Positions 1 to 7,902 of a stretch of 45,886 nt of DNA are shown piece after piece. The notes under the pieces are model-generated. The model was given only the letters and a program-made list of their open reading frames with translations, made no database searches and was not told the DNA's origin. The stretch spans positions 1 to 45,886 of the forward strand of contig JANXZX010000191.1 of NCBI GenBank assembly GCA_025355325.1, given 5' to 3'. The position numbers were made by a program, and so were the translations under genes. Each line of letters starts with the position of its first letter. The first letter of the stretch is position 1. This DNA is from Geobacteraceae bacterium. Lineage in GTDB: Bacteria; Desulfobacterota; Desulfuromonadia; Geobacterales; Pseudopelobacteraceae.

Positions 1-146
1 CGCCTGAAGACGGCTGCTTCAGCCTCGGCAATATTTTCCTGTTCCCAGCGGTCCAGTTCAGAACGATTCGTGATATGGGTGAGTAACAATCCCGCCGCTT
101 CGTCTGCATCAAGCGGAGTTGCGCCTTCCGGATAATCAAAATTCAT
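1..146 (-). CDS. Mobile mystery protein B, N-terminal part (Fic family), cut by window start
   Basis: Only the first 48 residues are visible, reading leftwards off the window. The opening MNFDYPEGATPLD, followed by THITNRSELDRWEQENI, is the N-terminal signature I know from mobile mystery protein B, a Fic/DOC-related family usually encoded directly after mobile mystery protein A. The catalytic Fic motif would lie outside the window. The ATG at 146-144 overlaps the stop of the upstream gene as ATGA, so the two are probably translationally coupled. By family knowledge the pair behaves like a toxin-antitoxin-type module on mobile elements; that role is inferred here, not shown. Confidence 0.8.
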   Translation of the reverse strand, partial: MNFDYPEGATPLDADEAAGLLLTHITNRSELDRWEQENIAEAEAAVFR

Positions 147-613
147 GATTTCACACTCCAAAGCTCTTTCGGCATCTCCCGCACAAGATCATCTATCATC
201 GATTGCAGCATTTTCTGGCGTTCCGGCTCTTGAAGCTGCTGATCTTCAAGTACCATCGTGTGGGTCGTGCGCTTCATTCGTTCGATGGCGATCTGCCGGA
301 CTTGCTCTCTGATGGTATTCTCCAGCGTAGAGCGTGGCACTAACGCATAGACAAATACGCAGTCAAGGGCTTCGGCAGCCTGTCGCATGGTCTTAATTGA
401 TACTGCACCGGATACTTCGTCTTTTTCCAAAACCGGGATGCGAGGCTGCCGGACACTCAGGCGCTCTGCCAACTGTTTCCCGGTCATTCCAAGTGCTTCG
501 CGGATAGCGCGAATCCACCCCTTTGGCGGTGGAGAAACGTCTTGTACATTTTTGAAACGGGAAAGTGTCTTGTCCAGTTGCTCGACCATTATCCTTTTAT
601 AAGCTGGCTTCAT
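143..613 (-). CDS. Mobile mystery protein A (XRE-type HTH regulator)
   Basis: The 156-residue protein has a helix-turn-helix at about residues 35-85 (GMTGKQLAERLSVRQPRIP), followed by a segment on co-occurring alanine-rich helices (MRQAAEALDCVFVYALVP) typical of mobile mystery protein A. It probably binds DNA and represses its own operon with the partner gene overlapping its 3' end by four bases (ATGA). An AGAGG ribosome site lies five bases before the ATG. A perfect 10-bp-arm palindrome sits just upstream over the predicted -10 element, which fits autoregulation. Family assignment is by sequence recognition; DNA target and toxin-antitoxin behaviour are inference. Confidence 0.85.
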   Translation of the reverse strand: MKPAYKRIMVEQLDKTLSRFKNVQDVSPPPKGWIRAIREALGMTGKQLAERLSVRQPRIPVLEKDEVSGAVSIKTMRQAAEALDCVFVYALVPRSTLENTIREQVRQIAIERMKRTTHTMVLEDQQLQEPERQKMLQSMIDDLVREMPKELWSVKS

Positions 614-627
614 AATAACCTCTGTAT

Positions 628-648
628 TATTTATTGACTCAATAAATA
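628..648 (-). promoter_or_regulatory. Palindromic operator upstream of mobile mystery A/B
   Basis: Arms tatttattga (628-637) and tcaataaata (639-648) are perfect reverse complements around one central base. The site overlaps the predicted -10 hexamer of the promoter and lies 15 bases upstream of the mobile mystery A start. It is the likely binding site of the HTH protein encoded next to it; this is inference from position and symmetry. Confidence 0.65.
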
Positions 649-672
649 TAATCTAAAAGTTATTATATGCAA
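645..672 (-). promoter_or_regulatory. Predicted sigma-70 promoter of the mobile mystery A/B pair
   Basis: On the minus strand TTGCAT (672-667) and TATATT (650-645) are separated by 16 bases. The transcription start would fall inside the palindrome at 628-648, so repressor binding would block initiation. The surroundings are very AT-rich, so chance matches are possible. Confidence 0.45.
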
Positions 673-673
673 A

Positions 674-703
674 CAATAAAATAATATGTGGATTATTTTA
701 TTG
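674..703. repeat. Inverted repeat with 12-bp perfect arms
   Basis: caataaaataat (674-685) and attattttattg (692-703) are perfect reverse complements around a 6-base spacer. The site lies just upstream of the -35 of the mobile mystery A promoter and shares a TTTATTG-like half site with the operator at 628-648. It could be a second operator, or a structural end of the mobile segment. Confidence 0.6.
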
Positions 704-822
704 AACAACTGCCAAGATGAAAAACTATTCCCGTATATCCGCTGACGGACACACTGAGTGCTCGCAGGAGTCGTCTTCGTGCTCAGCGCATAAGCTTCTA
801 TCGGAGGTTTGAACTAAACCAG

Positions 823-924
823 GTAGAGTAGAGAGCCGGTTTCACCCTGCCCTCCCTTATCAAGCCGTGCTTGCGACTTCCCCGCACACGGCTTTCCGAT
901 GTTCTTCACTATAAGCAAGAACAT
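823..924 (-). mobile_element. 3' remnant of a group II intron (domains V and VI)
   Basis: Read on the minus strand, 894-862 forms the catalytic domain V hairpin: an 8-bp lower stem (AAGCCGTG / CACGGCTT) with the AGC triad, a short upper stem and a GGAAGT loop, with a two-base bulge. A second hairpin fits domain VI, and the sequence ends CTCTACTCTAC at about 823, as many bacterial group II introns do. The sequence just upstream (a further hairpin at 901-924) resembles the end of domain IV. No reverse-transcriptase reading frame is present, so only the 3' end survives. Confidence 0.7.
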
Positions 925-957
925 GGGCGGTTTTAACGTGACAGAAAAAGTGGCATC

Positions 958-996
958 AAAAAAAGTGGTTACAACATTTCTGCTGTAACCACTTTT
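958..996 (-). terminator. Rho-independent terminator of flgM
   Basis: A perfect 13-bp stem pairs 961-973 (aaaagtggttaca) with 984-996 around a 10-base loop. On the minus strand the stem is followed by a run of T (complement of the A run at 958-964). It lies 30 bases after the flgM stop. Because of the flanking A/T runs it could also act on plus-strand transcripts. Confidence 0.8.
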
Positions 997-1025
997 CTAA
1001 GCCGGATATGGAGGGAAGAGACGAA

Positions 1026-1298
1026 CTACCCTTTAAGTACGTTCAATATCTTGTTGGCGACATCCTTGCCGCTGATGTTGTAGGAACCTTCTGCCAACTG
1101 CTGCCGGATGGCGTTCAGCCGCTCGCGGCGGGCTTCATCTTCAGCACGTTGAACGGCGGTCGGGGAAAGGGCTACTTCTGAAGGTGGAGTATCGGGGTTG
1201 ACCTGCGTTCCTTGCGGCTGATCAGCAGGAGAAACCGGCTTGGCCGGCCGACTGTTCAGCAAAGCCATATATTCTGAAATCCGATCATCTATTTTCAT
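1026..1298 (-). CDS. flgM: Anti-sigma-28 factor FlgM
   Basis: This 90-residue protein has the FlgM layout: a disordered, Pro-rich N-terminal half and a C-terminal helical sigma-binding region from about residue 42, VALSPTAVQRAEDEARRER then LNAIRQQLAEGSYNISGKD and VANKILNVL. In the family it binds and inhibits FliA (sigma-28) until the hook is finished, then is exported through the flagellar export gate. It is on the minus strand, far from the main flagellar operon in this window, has its own sigma-28-like promoter about 65 bases upstream, a GGAG site before the ATG, and a strong terminator after the stop. Together these make a self-contained late-class gene with negative feedback on its own sigma factor. 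Confidence 0.85.
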   Translation of the reverse strand: MKIDDRISEYMALLNSRPAKPVSPADQPQGTQVNPDTPPSEVALSPTAVQRAEDEARRERLNAIRQQLAEGSYNISGKDVANKILNVLKG

Positions 1299-1363
1299 GG
1301 CGGGCTCCGGTAATTTTATTACCCCTGTTTTCAGGAAACAATCAAATCCTTCTGATGACTAGC

Positions 1364-1390
1364 GCATCGGCAGAAACCCGAAAAACTTTA
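1364..1390 (-). promoter_or_regulatory. Sigma-28 (FliA) promoter of flgM
   Basis: On the minus strand TAAAGTTT (1390-1383), an 11-base spacer and GCCGATGC (1371-1364) match the sigma-28 consensus TAAAGTTT-N11-GCCGATAA in 14 of 16 positions with exact spacing. The flgM start lies 65 bases downstream. Confidence 0.8.
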
Positions 1391-1420
1391 GTACATCAGA
1401 GGACAACGTGCCTCTGAAAA

Positions 1421-3259
1421 TCAGCTCAACCCTTTTCTGATCTGATACAGCTCCTCAATGTCCAGGCCGTTTTTCTCGTAATATTCCCGTTCCAGCTCCT
1501 CAACGTAAAACCGGTCCAGGCCGGAGTTTTCAAGATAATCCTCGCGCAGGGCCACGTTGCGTTCCGCAATGATCTGCGGCAGCAGCGAATGCAGATACAT
1601 GGCCTCTTTCTTGATAGTGAAAATGGTCTCGACAAAGAGATGATCCGGGATGTCGGCACTGATCTGCCTCTTTGTCCTCAATTCCTCGACAACCTCTCTC
1701 CGCAATGCTTCCTGGTCTGCTTTTGTCGTAAACTTGGAGTAAAAATTACGAATGCGGTCACGGACATGTTCCAGTAGCGCGATGGCAATTTTCTCCTCCT
1801 GATCGATTTCTACCAATTGCCGGTGCAGCTCTTCAATAGCCGACCGCCCTGCCGTAATTTCCGTCAGTCCCGCCATCAGGGTATGCACCTTGCGCCGGCC
1901 GAAGCTGCCGAGATAGGCATTATCAAACAGTTCACGAATAAACAGCTCCTGAAAACAACCCTCTTTCAGGTTGTCAAAGGCGGCCTTATGCTCCAGCAGG
2001 CTGCGCAGCATTTCTTCAGTGATGCCGACATTTTCCATGAAGGCCAGTAGGCTGATCAGGTTTGAAATGCTGTCAAAACGATCCAGATAGGTGACGACAT
2101 AGGAAAAACCGTCCAGCAGCGAAGAGTCGGCCCCGTCGCGGATTTTTTCATCGCATTCCTTGCTGGCGTCAAGCATCAACTGGTCAAAGGTATGATCGCG
2201 GTTCTCCATGGCCGTTTTCTTGGCCGTGATAAGCTTGAGCATGTCATCGCGGTCAATGCGGCTTTCAATGTTAACCTCACGGAAAAAGATCCCTTGCAGG
2301 ATTTCGCGGGTGGCAGCGATATAGTCACATTCGCGGTTGTTTGTGAGGGTTCGCCCTTTATTCAGCATCTCATCAAGGGTGTAAAAAAGGGCTCCCGGAA
2401 TTTTGTTGCGCACCGACAGGGTTTTCAAACGCGTCAGGCGGGCATTGTCGAGAGTGCTGATTTCACCCCTGGCATAACACGCAAGCAGGATGGTACGGTA
2501 CTCATCGACAATCCGCTTGTTGGCCGGACTGCGGTACATGGTGTCAATTCTGATGCGTTCCTGCTGATAACGGTCAATTTTATAGGTAGCGGCGAGATTG
2601 GTCAGACGGCTGAAATCTTCGTCGGAAATTTTCTTGTTCTTGAAATAGAGGCTGCGGAACAGGTTTCGGTACTCCTGATGGTAGCGGTTTACCAGCTTGA
2701 CCACAAACAACTGGGCCGAGTCATCGCGCAGCAACGGGAACAATTCCGAGACCAGAGCATCTTCATCCTCGTCGCCGACCGCAACCGAACGCTTTATACA
2801 TTTGCCGAGCCGTTTGACAAGCTCTTCCTGCTGGCTTTTCAGGGTGCGCGGCAGCAGGTTGGAATGGACAAAGCAGAAATAGTTGCAGATGGCATTCCCC
2901 TCGAAGAAGATCGTGTCGTATGTCTCCGAGGCTGCGGTACGGTCGCTGAAGCTGACAGCGCCATCTTCAGTCGAACGTGCTCCATACATAACCAGCCGGT
3001 TGATGATTTCCGGTTTGCCGAGATCGGCAGCGGGCTGATCGACCCCGAACATATATTCGCAGAAGTTGCCGCCGTTGCCGTTATATTTGATTCCACCCGG
3101 CGAAAGGATCATTTCATTGCCCGGGGTAAAAATGCGCAGGCGGTCATCCTCCTGAACGATGTTGAAGAAATAGCGCTGGTAGGAGTCGTTGCCCGCCACC
3201 ATGACAAAATATTCCGTCTGGTTTCCCATCATGCCGTGCAGCCGGATGTCCTTATACAT
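1421..3259 (-). CDS. Conserved hypothetical protein, probably the Geobacter-type TIGR04442 family
   Basis: A large soluble protein of 612 residues with no signal peptide or membrane segment. It is rich in charged helices from about residue 170 to the end, with an N-terminal part rich in aromatic residues (NQTEYFVMVAGNDSYQRYFF). I recognise it as resembling the conserved TIGR04442 family known from Geobacter relatives; its function is unknown to me. I chose the ATG at 3259 rather than the longer frame starting at 3307 because a GGGAG site lies seven bases before it and it leaves only an eight-base overlap with the upstream hydrolase gene. The overlap suggests translation coupled to that hydrolase. 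A weak hairpin (1397-1416) follows the gene. Confidence 0.7.
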   Translation of the reverse strand: MYKDIRLHGMMGNQTEYFVMVAGNDSYQRYFFNIVQEDDRLRIFTPGNEMILSPGGIKYNGNGGNFCEYMFGVDQPAADLGKPEIINRLVMYGARSTEDGAVSFSDRTAASETYDTIFFEGNAICNYFCFVHSNLLPRTLKSQQEELVKRLGKCIKRSVAVGDEDEDALVSELFPLLRDDSAQLFVVKLVNRYHQEYRNLFRSLYFKNKKISDEDFSRLTNLAATYKIDRYQQERIRIDTMYRSPANKRIVDEYRTILLACYARGEISTLDNARLTRLKTLSVRNKIPGALFYTLDEMLNKGRTLTNNRECDYIAATREILQGIFFREVNIESRIDRDDMLKLITAKKTAMENRDHTFDQLMLDASKECDEKIRDGADSSLLDGFSYVVTYLDRFDSISNLISLLAFMENVGITEEMLRSLLEHKAAFDNLKEGCFQELFIRELFDNAYLGSFGRRKVHTLMAGLTEITAGRSAIEELHRQLVEIDQEEKIAIALLEHVRDRIRNFYSKFTTKADQEALRREVVEELRTKRQISADIPDHLFVETIFTIKKEAMYLHSLLPQIIAERNVALREDYLENSGLDRFYVEELEREYYEKNGLDIEELYQIRKGLS

Positions 3260-4025
3260 CAGCGTACTCCCGTAGATCGAACTCCATGCCATCATACGCG
3301 AATTCAACCCCGTCCGGCAATTTGGCTTCCTCGGAATAGGCGATTTGATGGGTAAGATGCGTCAGGATGGTGCGGGAGGCGCCTATCTGTCGGGCAGCGG
3401 CTATTGCCCCCTCGATATTGAAATGAAACGGATGTTCCGCCCAGCGAAGGCCGTCAATCACCAGCAGTTCCACCCCTTGCAGCAGTTCCAGCGAGAGTTC
3501 CGGAATGGCGCTGCAGTCGGTCAGGTACGCAAAATTTCCGATCCGGTAGCCGAGGGATGAGGTCCTGCCATGCAGCAGCGGTATCGGAATGATAGTTTGC
3601 CCGAACAGCTCAAACGGAGCGTCGATTTCGTGAGCGGTCATGAGCGGAAAATAGCCGGAACCTTCAAGTTCATCAAATATATAACTGAAGCTGTTGGACA
3701 GGATGTCAAGTGTTGTCCGGGAAGCAAAGCAGGGAATAATCTCGTGATGGAGGAAATGAAAGCCGCGCAGGTCATCAATACCGTTGACATGATCTGCGTG
3801 GGCGTGACTGAACAATACGGCGTCGATGCGCCGGATATGCTGACGCAGCGCCTGTTCTCTCAGGTCGGTGGAGGTATCGATCAGGACGGTACGGTCGTTA
3901 TAGCTCAGCAGAAGTGATGCGCGGGTACGCTTGTCCCGTGGGTCGTGTGAGGTACAGACCGGACAGCTGCAGCCGACCATTGGCACTCCGGTGGAGGTGC
4001 CACATCCCATAATAGTGATCTTCAT
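3252..4025 (-). CDS. MBL-fold metallohydrolase, PhnP-like
   Basis: The 257-residue protein has the metallo-beta-lactamase fold: an N-terminal strand and glycine loop MGCGTSTGVPMVGC, two further cysteines in CSCPVC, the metal motif HAHADH at about residues 74-79, and later metal ligands in LLHGRTSS, TDCSAIP and LTHLTH. The N-terminal GTSTGVP...CPVC segment is typical of the PhnP / cyclic-phosphate phosphodiesterase subgroup, where the cysteines can bind a structural zinc. No phosphonate genes are present here, so the natural substrate is unclear. It overlaps the next gene by eight bases. An AGAAGGT site lies eight bases before the ATG. Confidence 0.8.
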   Translation of the reverse strand: MKITIMGCGTSTGVPMVGCSCPVCTSHDPRDKRTRASLLLSYNDRTVLIDTSTDLREQALRQHIRRIDAVLFSHAHADHVNGIDDLRGFHFLHHEIIPCFASRTTLDILSNSFSYIFDELEGSGYFPLMTAHEIDAPFELFGQTIIPIPLLHGRTSSLGYRIGNFAYLTDCSAIPELSLELLQGVELLVIDGLRWAEHPFHFNIEGAIAAARQIGASRTILTHLTHQIAYSEEAKLPDGVEFAYDGMEFDLREYADV

Positions 4026-4111
4026 ACCGATCTACCTTCTTTTAATGTACCCGTTACATAGCAGAATCGAATCATGCAGGCAAGGAGGTTTTCAGGCCGG
4101 TTTTCACTGTT

Positions 4112-5365
4112 TCACCGTGCAAGATCAACCAGTAAGGCTATATTCAGTCCGATGACAATCAGGCCGACCGTCCAGAGCACCGCACGCCCAAACCGGCGGT
4201 TGGCATAAACGCCCATAACCTTCTGCGACGAAGTCAGCAGAATCAGCGGAATAATGGTCAGCGGAAGCTGCAGGGAGAGAGCAACCTGGCTCCAGAGAAT
4301 TCCTTTGAACGGGTCCGACAGCAGCATGATGGCGGCCAGAGCCCCCACCAGAGTGATTCCCAGGCCGATGCGGGAATGAGGATCGTTGATGTCGAACGGT
4401 TCGATAAAGATGCCGGCAAAAACGCTCCCGCCGGCCATGGCGGCGGTTACTGACGATGAGAGTCCGGCAAAGAGCAGCCCGAGCGCGAAAACGGCTGCGG
4501 AGGTCTTGCCGAAAATCGGCTCCAAAGTCAGCGTGACTTGCGGCAATTCGTTTACCACGATCCCGTGCTTGTAGAATACGGCTGCAGCCATGATAATCAT
4601 GGCGCTGTTAATTGCCCATCCGGCTCCCATACCGGTCAATGTATCCATAAATTCATATTTAAGTTGTTTTTGAATTACATCATCGCCCTGGGCATTCCAC
4701 TGGCGGCTCTGAATAACTTCGGAATGCAGAAATATGTTGTGCGGCATGACGACCGCGCCCAACACGCCCATTATGACGGTCAGCGAGCCGAGCGGGACCG
4801 TCGGCGTTACCCAACCGGTCATGGTCTGGGCCCAGGAAACATCGGCGAGCCATATTTCAAAAATGAACGCCGCGCCGATCACCGAAACAAAACCCATAAT
4901 CCACTTTTCCAGCCGTTGGTAGTTTTTTGAAAAAAGCATCCACGCCGAAAAAACTGCCGACAGAACCGCCCCGATCACCAGCGGCAGGCCGGTCAGCATA
5001 TTGAGGCCGATGGCCGCCCCCAGCAGCTCCGCCAGTGCGGTGGCGATGCAGGCTATCATGGCGCTTCCCAGCATCAGTACCCGCAGCCACGGCTTGAAAA
5101 ACTTCGAGGCCGCCTCCGAGAGGCACAATCCGGTGACAATGCCGAGGTGGGCGGCGTTATGCTGGACGATGATCAAAATGATCGTGGAGAGCGATACCAC
5201 CCAGAGCAGCTTATAACCAAACTGTGAGCCGGCCGCCACGTTGGTTACCCAGTTGCCCGGGTCGATAAAACCGACCGTGACAAAAAAACCGGGGCCGAGA
5301 TAGCGGAACAGTTCCAGCGATGCCAGGCGCGAGGCCTGTTTGCCGATGTGGGAAAACCAGTTCAT
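4112..5365 (-). CDS. mntH: Nramp-family divalent metal transporter (MntH-like)
   Basis: A 417-residue inner-membrane protein with about eleven hydrophobic segments. It shows the Nramp signatures: DPGN in the first segment (GFIDPGNWVTNVAAGS), the loop QHNAAHLGIVTG, and MPHN in segment six (VVMPHNIFLHSEV), which includes the methionine that favours Mn2+ or Fe2+ over Ca2+. It should import manganese, ferrous iron or related metals with protons. It starts 40 bases after the carbonic anhydrase stop, so both probably share one transcript from the promoter at 6004-6032. I see no Fur or MntR box that I can defend. Confidence 0.88.
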   Translation of the reverse strand: MNWFSHIGKQASRLASLELFRYLGPGFFVTVGFIDPGNWVTNVAAGSQFGYKLLWVVSLSTIILIIVQHNAAHLGIVTGLCLSEAASKFFKPWLRVLMLGSAMIACIATALAELLGAAIGLNMLTGLPLVIGAVLSAVFSAWMLFSKNYQRLEKWIMGFVSVIGAAFIFEIWLADVSWAQTMTGWVTPTVPLGSLTVIMGVLGAVVMPHNIFLHSEVIQSRQWNAQGDDVIQKQLKYEFMDTLTGMGAGWAINSAMIIMAAAVFYKHGIVVNELPQVTLTLEPIFGKTSAAVFALGLLFAGLSSSVTAAMAGGSVFAGIFIEPFDINDPHSRIGLGITLVGALAAIMLLSDPFKGILWSQVALSLQLPLTIIPLILLTSSQKVMGVYANRRFGRAVLWTVGLIVIGLNIALLVDLAR

Positions 5366-5405
5366 GTCTTGAGTTGCCCTTTTGATTCTGCCGATTTATG
5401 GCACA

Positions 5406-5966
5406 TCAGCACCGCTGGCAATTGGTAATGCTTTCTTGTATGTCATCGATGTACTGCAGAGAATATTTCACATAGTTTCCGGCTGATTTTCCCAGCCACG
5501 CCACTTCATCCGGGGTCAGATCGCGTTTATACTTTGCCGGCGCGCCCACCCAGAGCGTATGCGGCGGGATAACCGTCCCTTCAGTCACCAGCGCCCGTGC
5601 ACCTACCAGAGCCCCTTCGCCGACAACGGCATGATCCATTACCATGGCCTGCATCCCGATAAAACAGCCGTTCTGCAAAGTGCAGCCGTGCAGCGTCACG
5701 CTGTGGCCGATGGTGACGTCATCGCCGATAATCAGCGGAGCGCCGGGATCGTCGGCATGCTTTTTGTGGGTTACATGCAGCATGGAAAGATCCTGTACGT
5801 TGCTGCGGGCGCCGATACGGATATGATTGACATCACCCCGGACGACACAGTTGTACCAGACGCTTGATTGCGCCCCTATTTCAACTTCACCGATAATTAC
5901 GGCAGTTTCGGCGATAAAGGCGGAGGGGTCAATGACGGGGTGGATACCTTGAAAAGTTTTGATCAT
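5406..5966 (-). CDS. Gamma-class carbonic anhydrase-like hexapeptide protein
   Basis: A 186-residue left-handed beta-helix protein made of hexapeptide repeats (IGEVEIGAQSSVWYNCVVRG). The RGD and IRIGARSNVQD segments and the three zinc-type histidines (in MLHVTH and IGHSVTLHG) match the gamma carbonic anhydrase / YrdA/PaaY group. Members bind zinc or iron at trimer interfaces and may hydrate CO2, although many are catalytically untested. The start at 5966 (MIKTFQGIHP) is preferred over the longer frame from 6032: AAGGA lies seven bases before it and the extension overlaps the -35 region of its own promoter. Divergent from dapF; first gene of a likely operon with the Nramp gene. Confidence 0.85.
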   Translation of the reverse strand: MIKTFQGIHPVIDPSAFIAETAVIIGEVEIGAQSSVWYNCVVRGDVNHIRIGARSNVQDLSMLHVTHKKHADDPGAPLIIGDDVTIGHSVTLHGCTLQNGCFIGMQAMVMDHAVVGEGALVGARALVTEGTVIPPHTLWVGAPAKYKRDLTPDEVAWLGKSAGNYVKYSLQYIDDIQESITNCQRC

Positions 5967-6003
5967 GATGTAATCCTTGAAAGAAATTTGTGAATCAAGG
6001 CGG

Positions 6004-6032
6004 AGTATAACTGTTCGCCCATAACTTCGCAA
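6004..6032 (-). promoter_or_regulatory. Predicted sigma-70 promoter of carbonic anhydrase/mntH
   Basis: On the minus strand TTGCGA (6032-6027), a 17-base spacer and TATACT (6009-6004). It lies 38 bases upstream of the chosen ATG at 5966. Confidence 0.6.
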
Positions 6033-6069
6033 TCATGGCGTTTCCACACGGAAAAGCCGATTAAACTAC

Positions 6070-6098
6070 TTGTTGCCGTGCTCTATTTTTGCTATGTT
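6070..6098 (+). promoter_or_regulatory. Predicted sigma-70 promoter of dapF/gsp genes
   Basis: TTGTTG (6070-6075), a 17-base spacer and TATGTT (6093-6098), in the divergent gap between the carbonic anhydrase gene and dapF. The match is moderate. Confidence 0.4.
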
Positions 6099-6136
6099 GG
6101 GCGATCAATATTAACCAGCAAGGGGACAAGTATACG

Positions 6137-6973
6137 ATGAAATTCACCAAGATGCAGGGCGCCGGAAATGATTATGTCTATGTCAACTGTTTTGAGGAGA
6201 CGGTCAGCGACCCGCAAAAAACGGCGATTCAGGTTTCAGACCGCAATTTCGGGATCGGTTCGGACGGGCTGATTCTGATCATGCCGTCGGATTGCGCCGA
6301 TGTGCGGATGCGGATGTTCAATTCTGACGGATCCGAATCCGAGATGTGCGGCAACGGCATCCGCTGCGTAGCCAAGTATGCCTACGATCATGGCATAGTG
6401 TCAAAAACCGAGATCACCGCCGAAACCGGTGCCGGTATCCTTACGCTGCAGCTTGTTCCGGGCGCTGACGGGAAGATAGGGAAGGTGCGGGTCAACATGG
6501 GTCCGCCGCGCCTGACGCGCGCTGAAATCCCGATGACCGGCGATCCCGAGGCCAAAGTGATCGCTGAGGAACTGACCGTTCTGGATAAGACCTTCAAGAT
6601 TACCTGTGCCTCAATGGGCAACCCGCACTGTGTCATCTTTGTCGATGATGTTGCTGCTTTTCCGGTCGCAACCTATGGGCCGCTGATCGAAAACAACGCG
6701 TTGTTTCCCCGGCGCACCAATGTGGAGTTCATCCAGATCATTTCGCGCACTGAAATCCGTCAGCGCACCTGGGAACGGGGCGCCGGCGAAACTCTGGCGT
6801 GTGGTACCGGCTCCAGCGCCGTGACTGCCGCCTGCGTATTGAACGGCCTGACGGAGAAAAAGATCCTCAACCATCTGTCCGGCGGTGATCTTGAAATGGA
6901 ATGGGCTGACGACGGCAACATTTATATGACCGGCCCTGCGGTAGAGGTTTTCAACGGGGAAATCAATCTTTGA
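6137..6973 (+). CDS. dapF: Diaminopimelate epimerase DapF
   Basis: This 278-residue cytosolic enzyme interconverts LL- and meso-diaminopimelate in lysine and peptidoglycan synthesis, using two cysteines as acid and base. Both are present: Cys71 in MCGNGIRC and Cys222 in ACGTGSSA. The N-terminus [17 protein letters not shown] is typical. The ATG at 6137 is chosen over an upstream in-frame ATG at 6089, because the family starts there and the extension falls in the promoter. AAGGGG lies upstream at slightly long spacing. gspC begins 38 bases after the stop, so dapF may lead a dapF-gspCDEF transcript. Confidence 0.95.
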   Translation: MKFTKMQGAGNDYVYVNCFEETVSDPQKTAIQVSDRNFGIGSDGLILIMPSDCADVRMRMFNSDGSESEMCGNGIRCVAKYAYDHGIVSKTEITAETGAGILTLQLVPGADGKIGKVRVNMGPPRLTRAEIPMTGDPEAKVIAEELTVLDKTFKITCASMGNPHCVIFVDDVAAFPVATYGPLIENNALFPRRTNVEFIQIISRTEIRQRTWERGAGETLACGTGSSAVTAACVLNGLTEKKILNHLSGGDLEMEWADDGNIYMTGPAVEVFNGEINL

Positions 6974-7011
6974 ATCCCTGAACCGGCATCGTTGACACAT
7001 CACAGGAATTT

Positions 7012-7893
7012 ATGCAGCGCACGATCTCAATCATAAATATACTTCTCGGAATCGCCATCATTGCCCTGCTGGCAGGGATCACCGCCGAGCGCCTCGCAAC
7101 GCGTCTCGGAAAGGAGTTTCTACCCAAAGGCGCCGCAACATCCGGAGTTCCGGCCTCAGCACCTTCCCGTACCGAGGAGCTTTCTTTTTTCGCCCCGATT
7201 TTGACAAACGGATTATTCGGTAAAGCGGCCCAAGGGCCGCTTACACCCATTACCACTGCAGTGGCAGGGACGCAGGCCGCCCCGACAACCGCCCCGTCCG
7301 AGCTGATGCTGCTTGGTACGGCGGTGGGATCATTCCGTGAAACATTCGCCCTGGTACGTCATACGACAAAACAGGAGGAACGGGTATTTCGCCTGGGGGA
7401 TATGGTTTTTGATGCCGGGCGATTGACTGAAGTAAGCAAGGAGAAGGCCTTTATCGTCATCAACAACAAAAAAGTTGAATTGCTGACGCCCATGACACCA
7501 CCGGCAACATCTCCGGCCGGTCAGCCAACTGCGGGGACCGTGCAGTCAGGCATAGCTGTGGCCAGCACGGGAGCGGGTAACTATGTCATTGATCAACGGG
7601 CTCTGAATTCCGCACTTGATAATCCGGCCCAGGCTATGAGTGACGCCCGACTGCTCCCCAGCCAGAAGGATGGTAAAGTCGAGGGTTTTCGCGCTTCCGA
7701 AGTCAAGCCGAACGGCCTTTTCTCGATGATCGGTATAAAAAATGGCGACGTGCTGCTGCGGCTGAATGATTTCCCGATGGATTCACCGGACAAAGCACTG
7801 CAATCATTCATCGCCCTCAAAGGGCAGAACCGTCTGAAGCTGGATCTTGTCCGCGACGGTCAGCCGCAGACGTTCAATTACGACATACGTTGA
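7012..7893 (+). CDS. gspC: Type II secretion protein GspC
   Basis: The 293-residue protein has one N-terminal membrane anchor (about residues 5-25), a periplasmic Pro/Ala/Ser-rich linker, a homology region at about 93-160 (ELMLLGTAVG, then ERVFRLGDMVFDAG) and a C-terminal PDZ domain at about 205-290 (GFRASEVKPNGLFSMIGIK, DVLLRLNDFPM). In type II secretion GspC links the inner-membrane platform with the secretin GspD through its homology region. It is directly followed by gspD, with a palindromic element between them. AGGA lies five bases before the ATG. Confidence 0.88.
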   Translation: MQRTISIINILLGIAIIALLAGITAERLATRLGKEFLPKGAATSGVPASAPSRTEELSFFAPILTNGLFGKAAQGPLTPITTAVAGTQAAPTTAPSELMLLGTAVGSFRETFALVRHTTKQEERVFRLGDMVFDAGRLTEVSKEKAFIVINNKKVELLTPMTPPATSPAGQPTAGTVQSGIAVASTGAGNYVIDQRALNSALDNPAQAMSDARLLPSQKDGKVEGFRASEVKPNGLFSMIGIKNGDVLLRLNDFPMDSPDKALQSFIALKGQNRLKLDLVRDGQPQTFNYDIR

Positions 7894-7902
7894 ACCTCTT
7901 CC

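Noticed and set aside
1397-1416. Terminator after the 612-residue conserved gene
   Set aside because: The cagagg/cctctg stem is only six bases with no T run on the minus strand.
2192-3355. Plus-strand open frame of 387 codons opposite the 612-residue conserved gene
   Set aside because: It is antisense to a well-supported gene, has no domain or ribosome site that I recognise, and its composition is that of a shadow frame.
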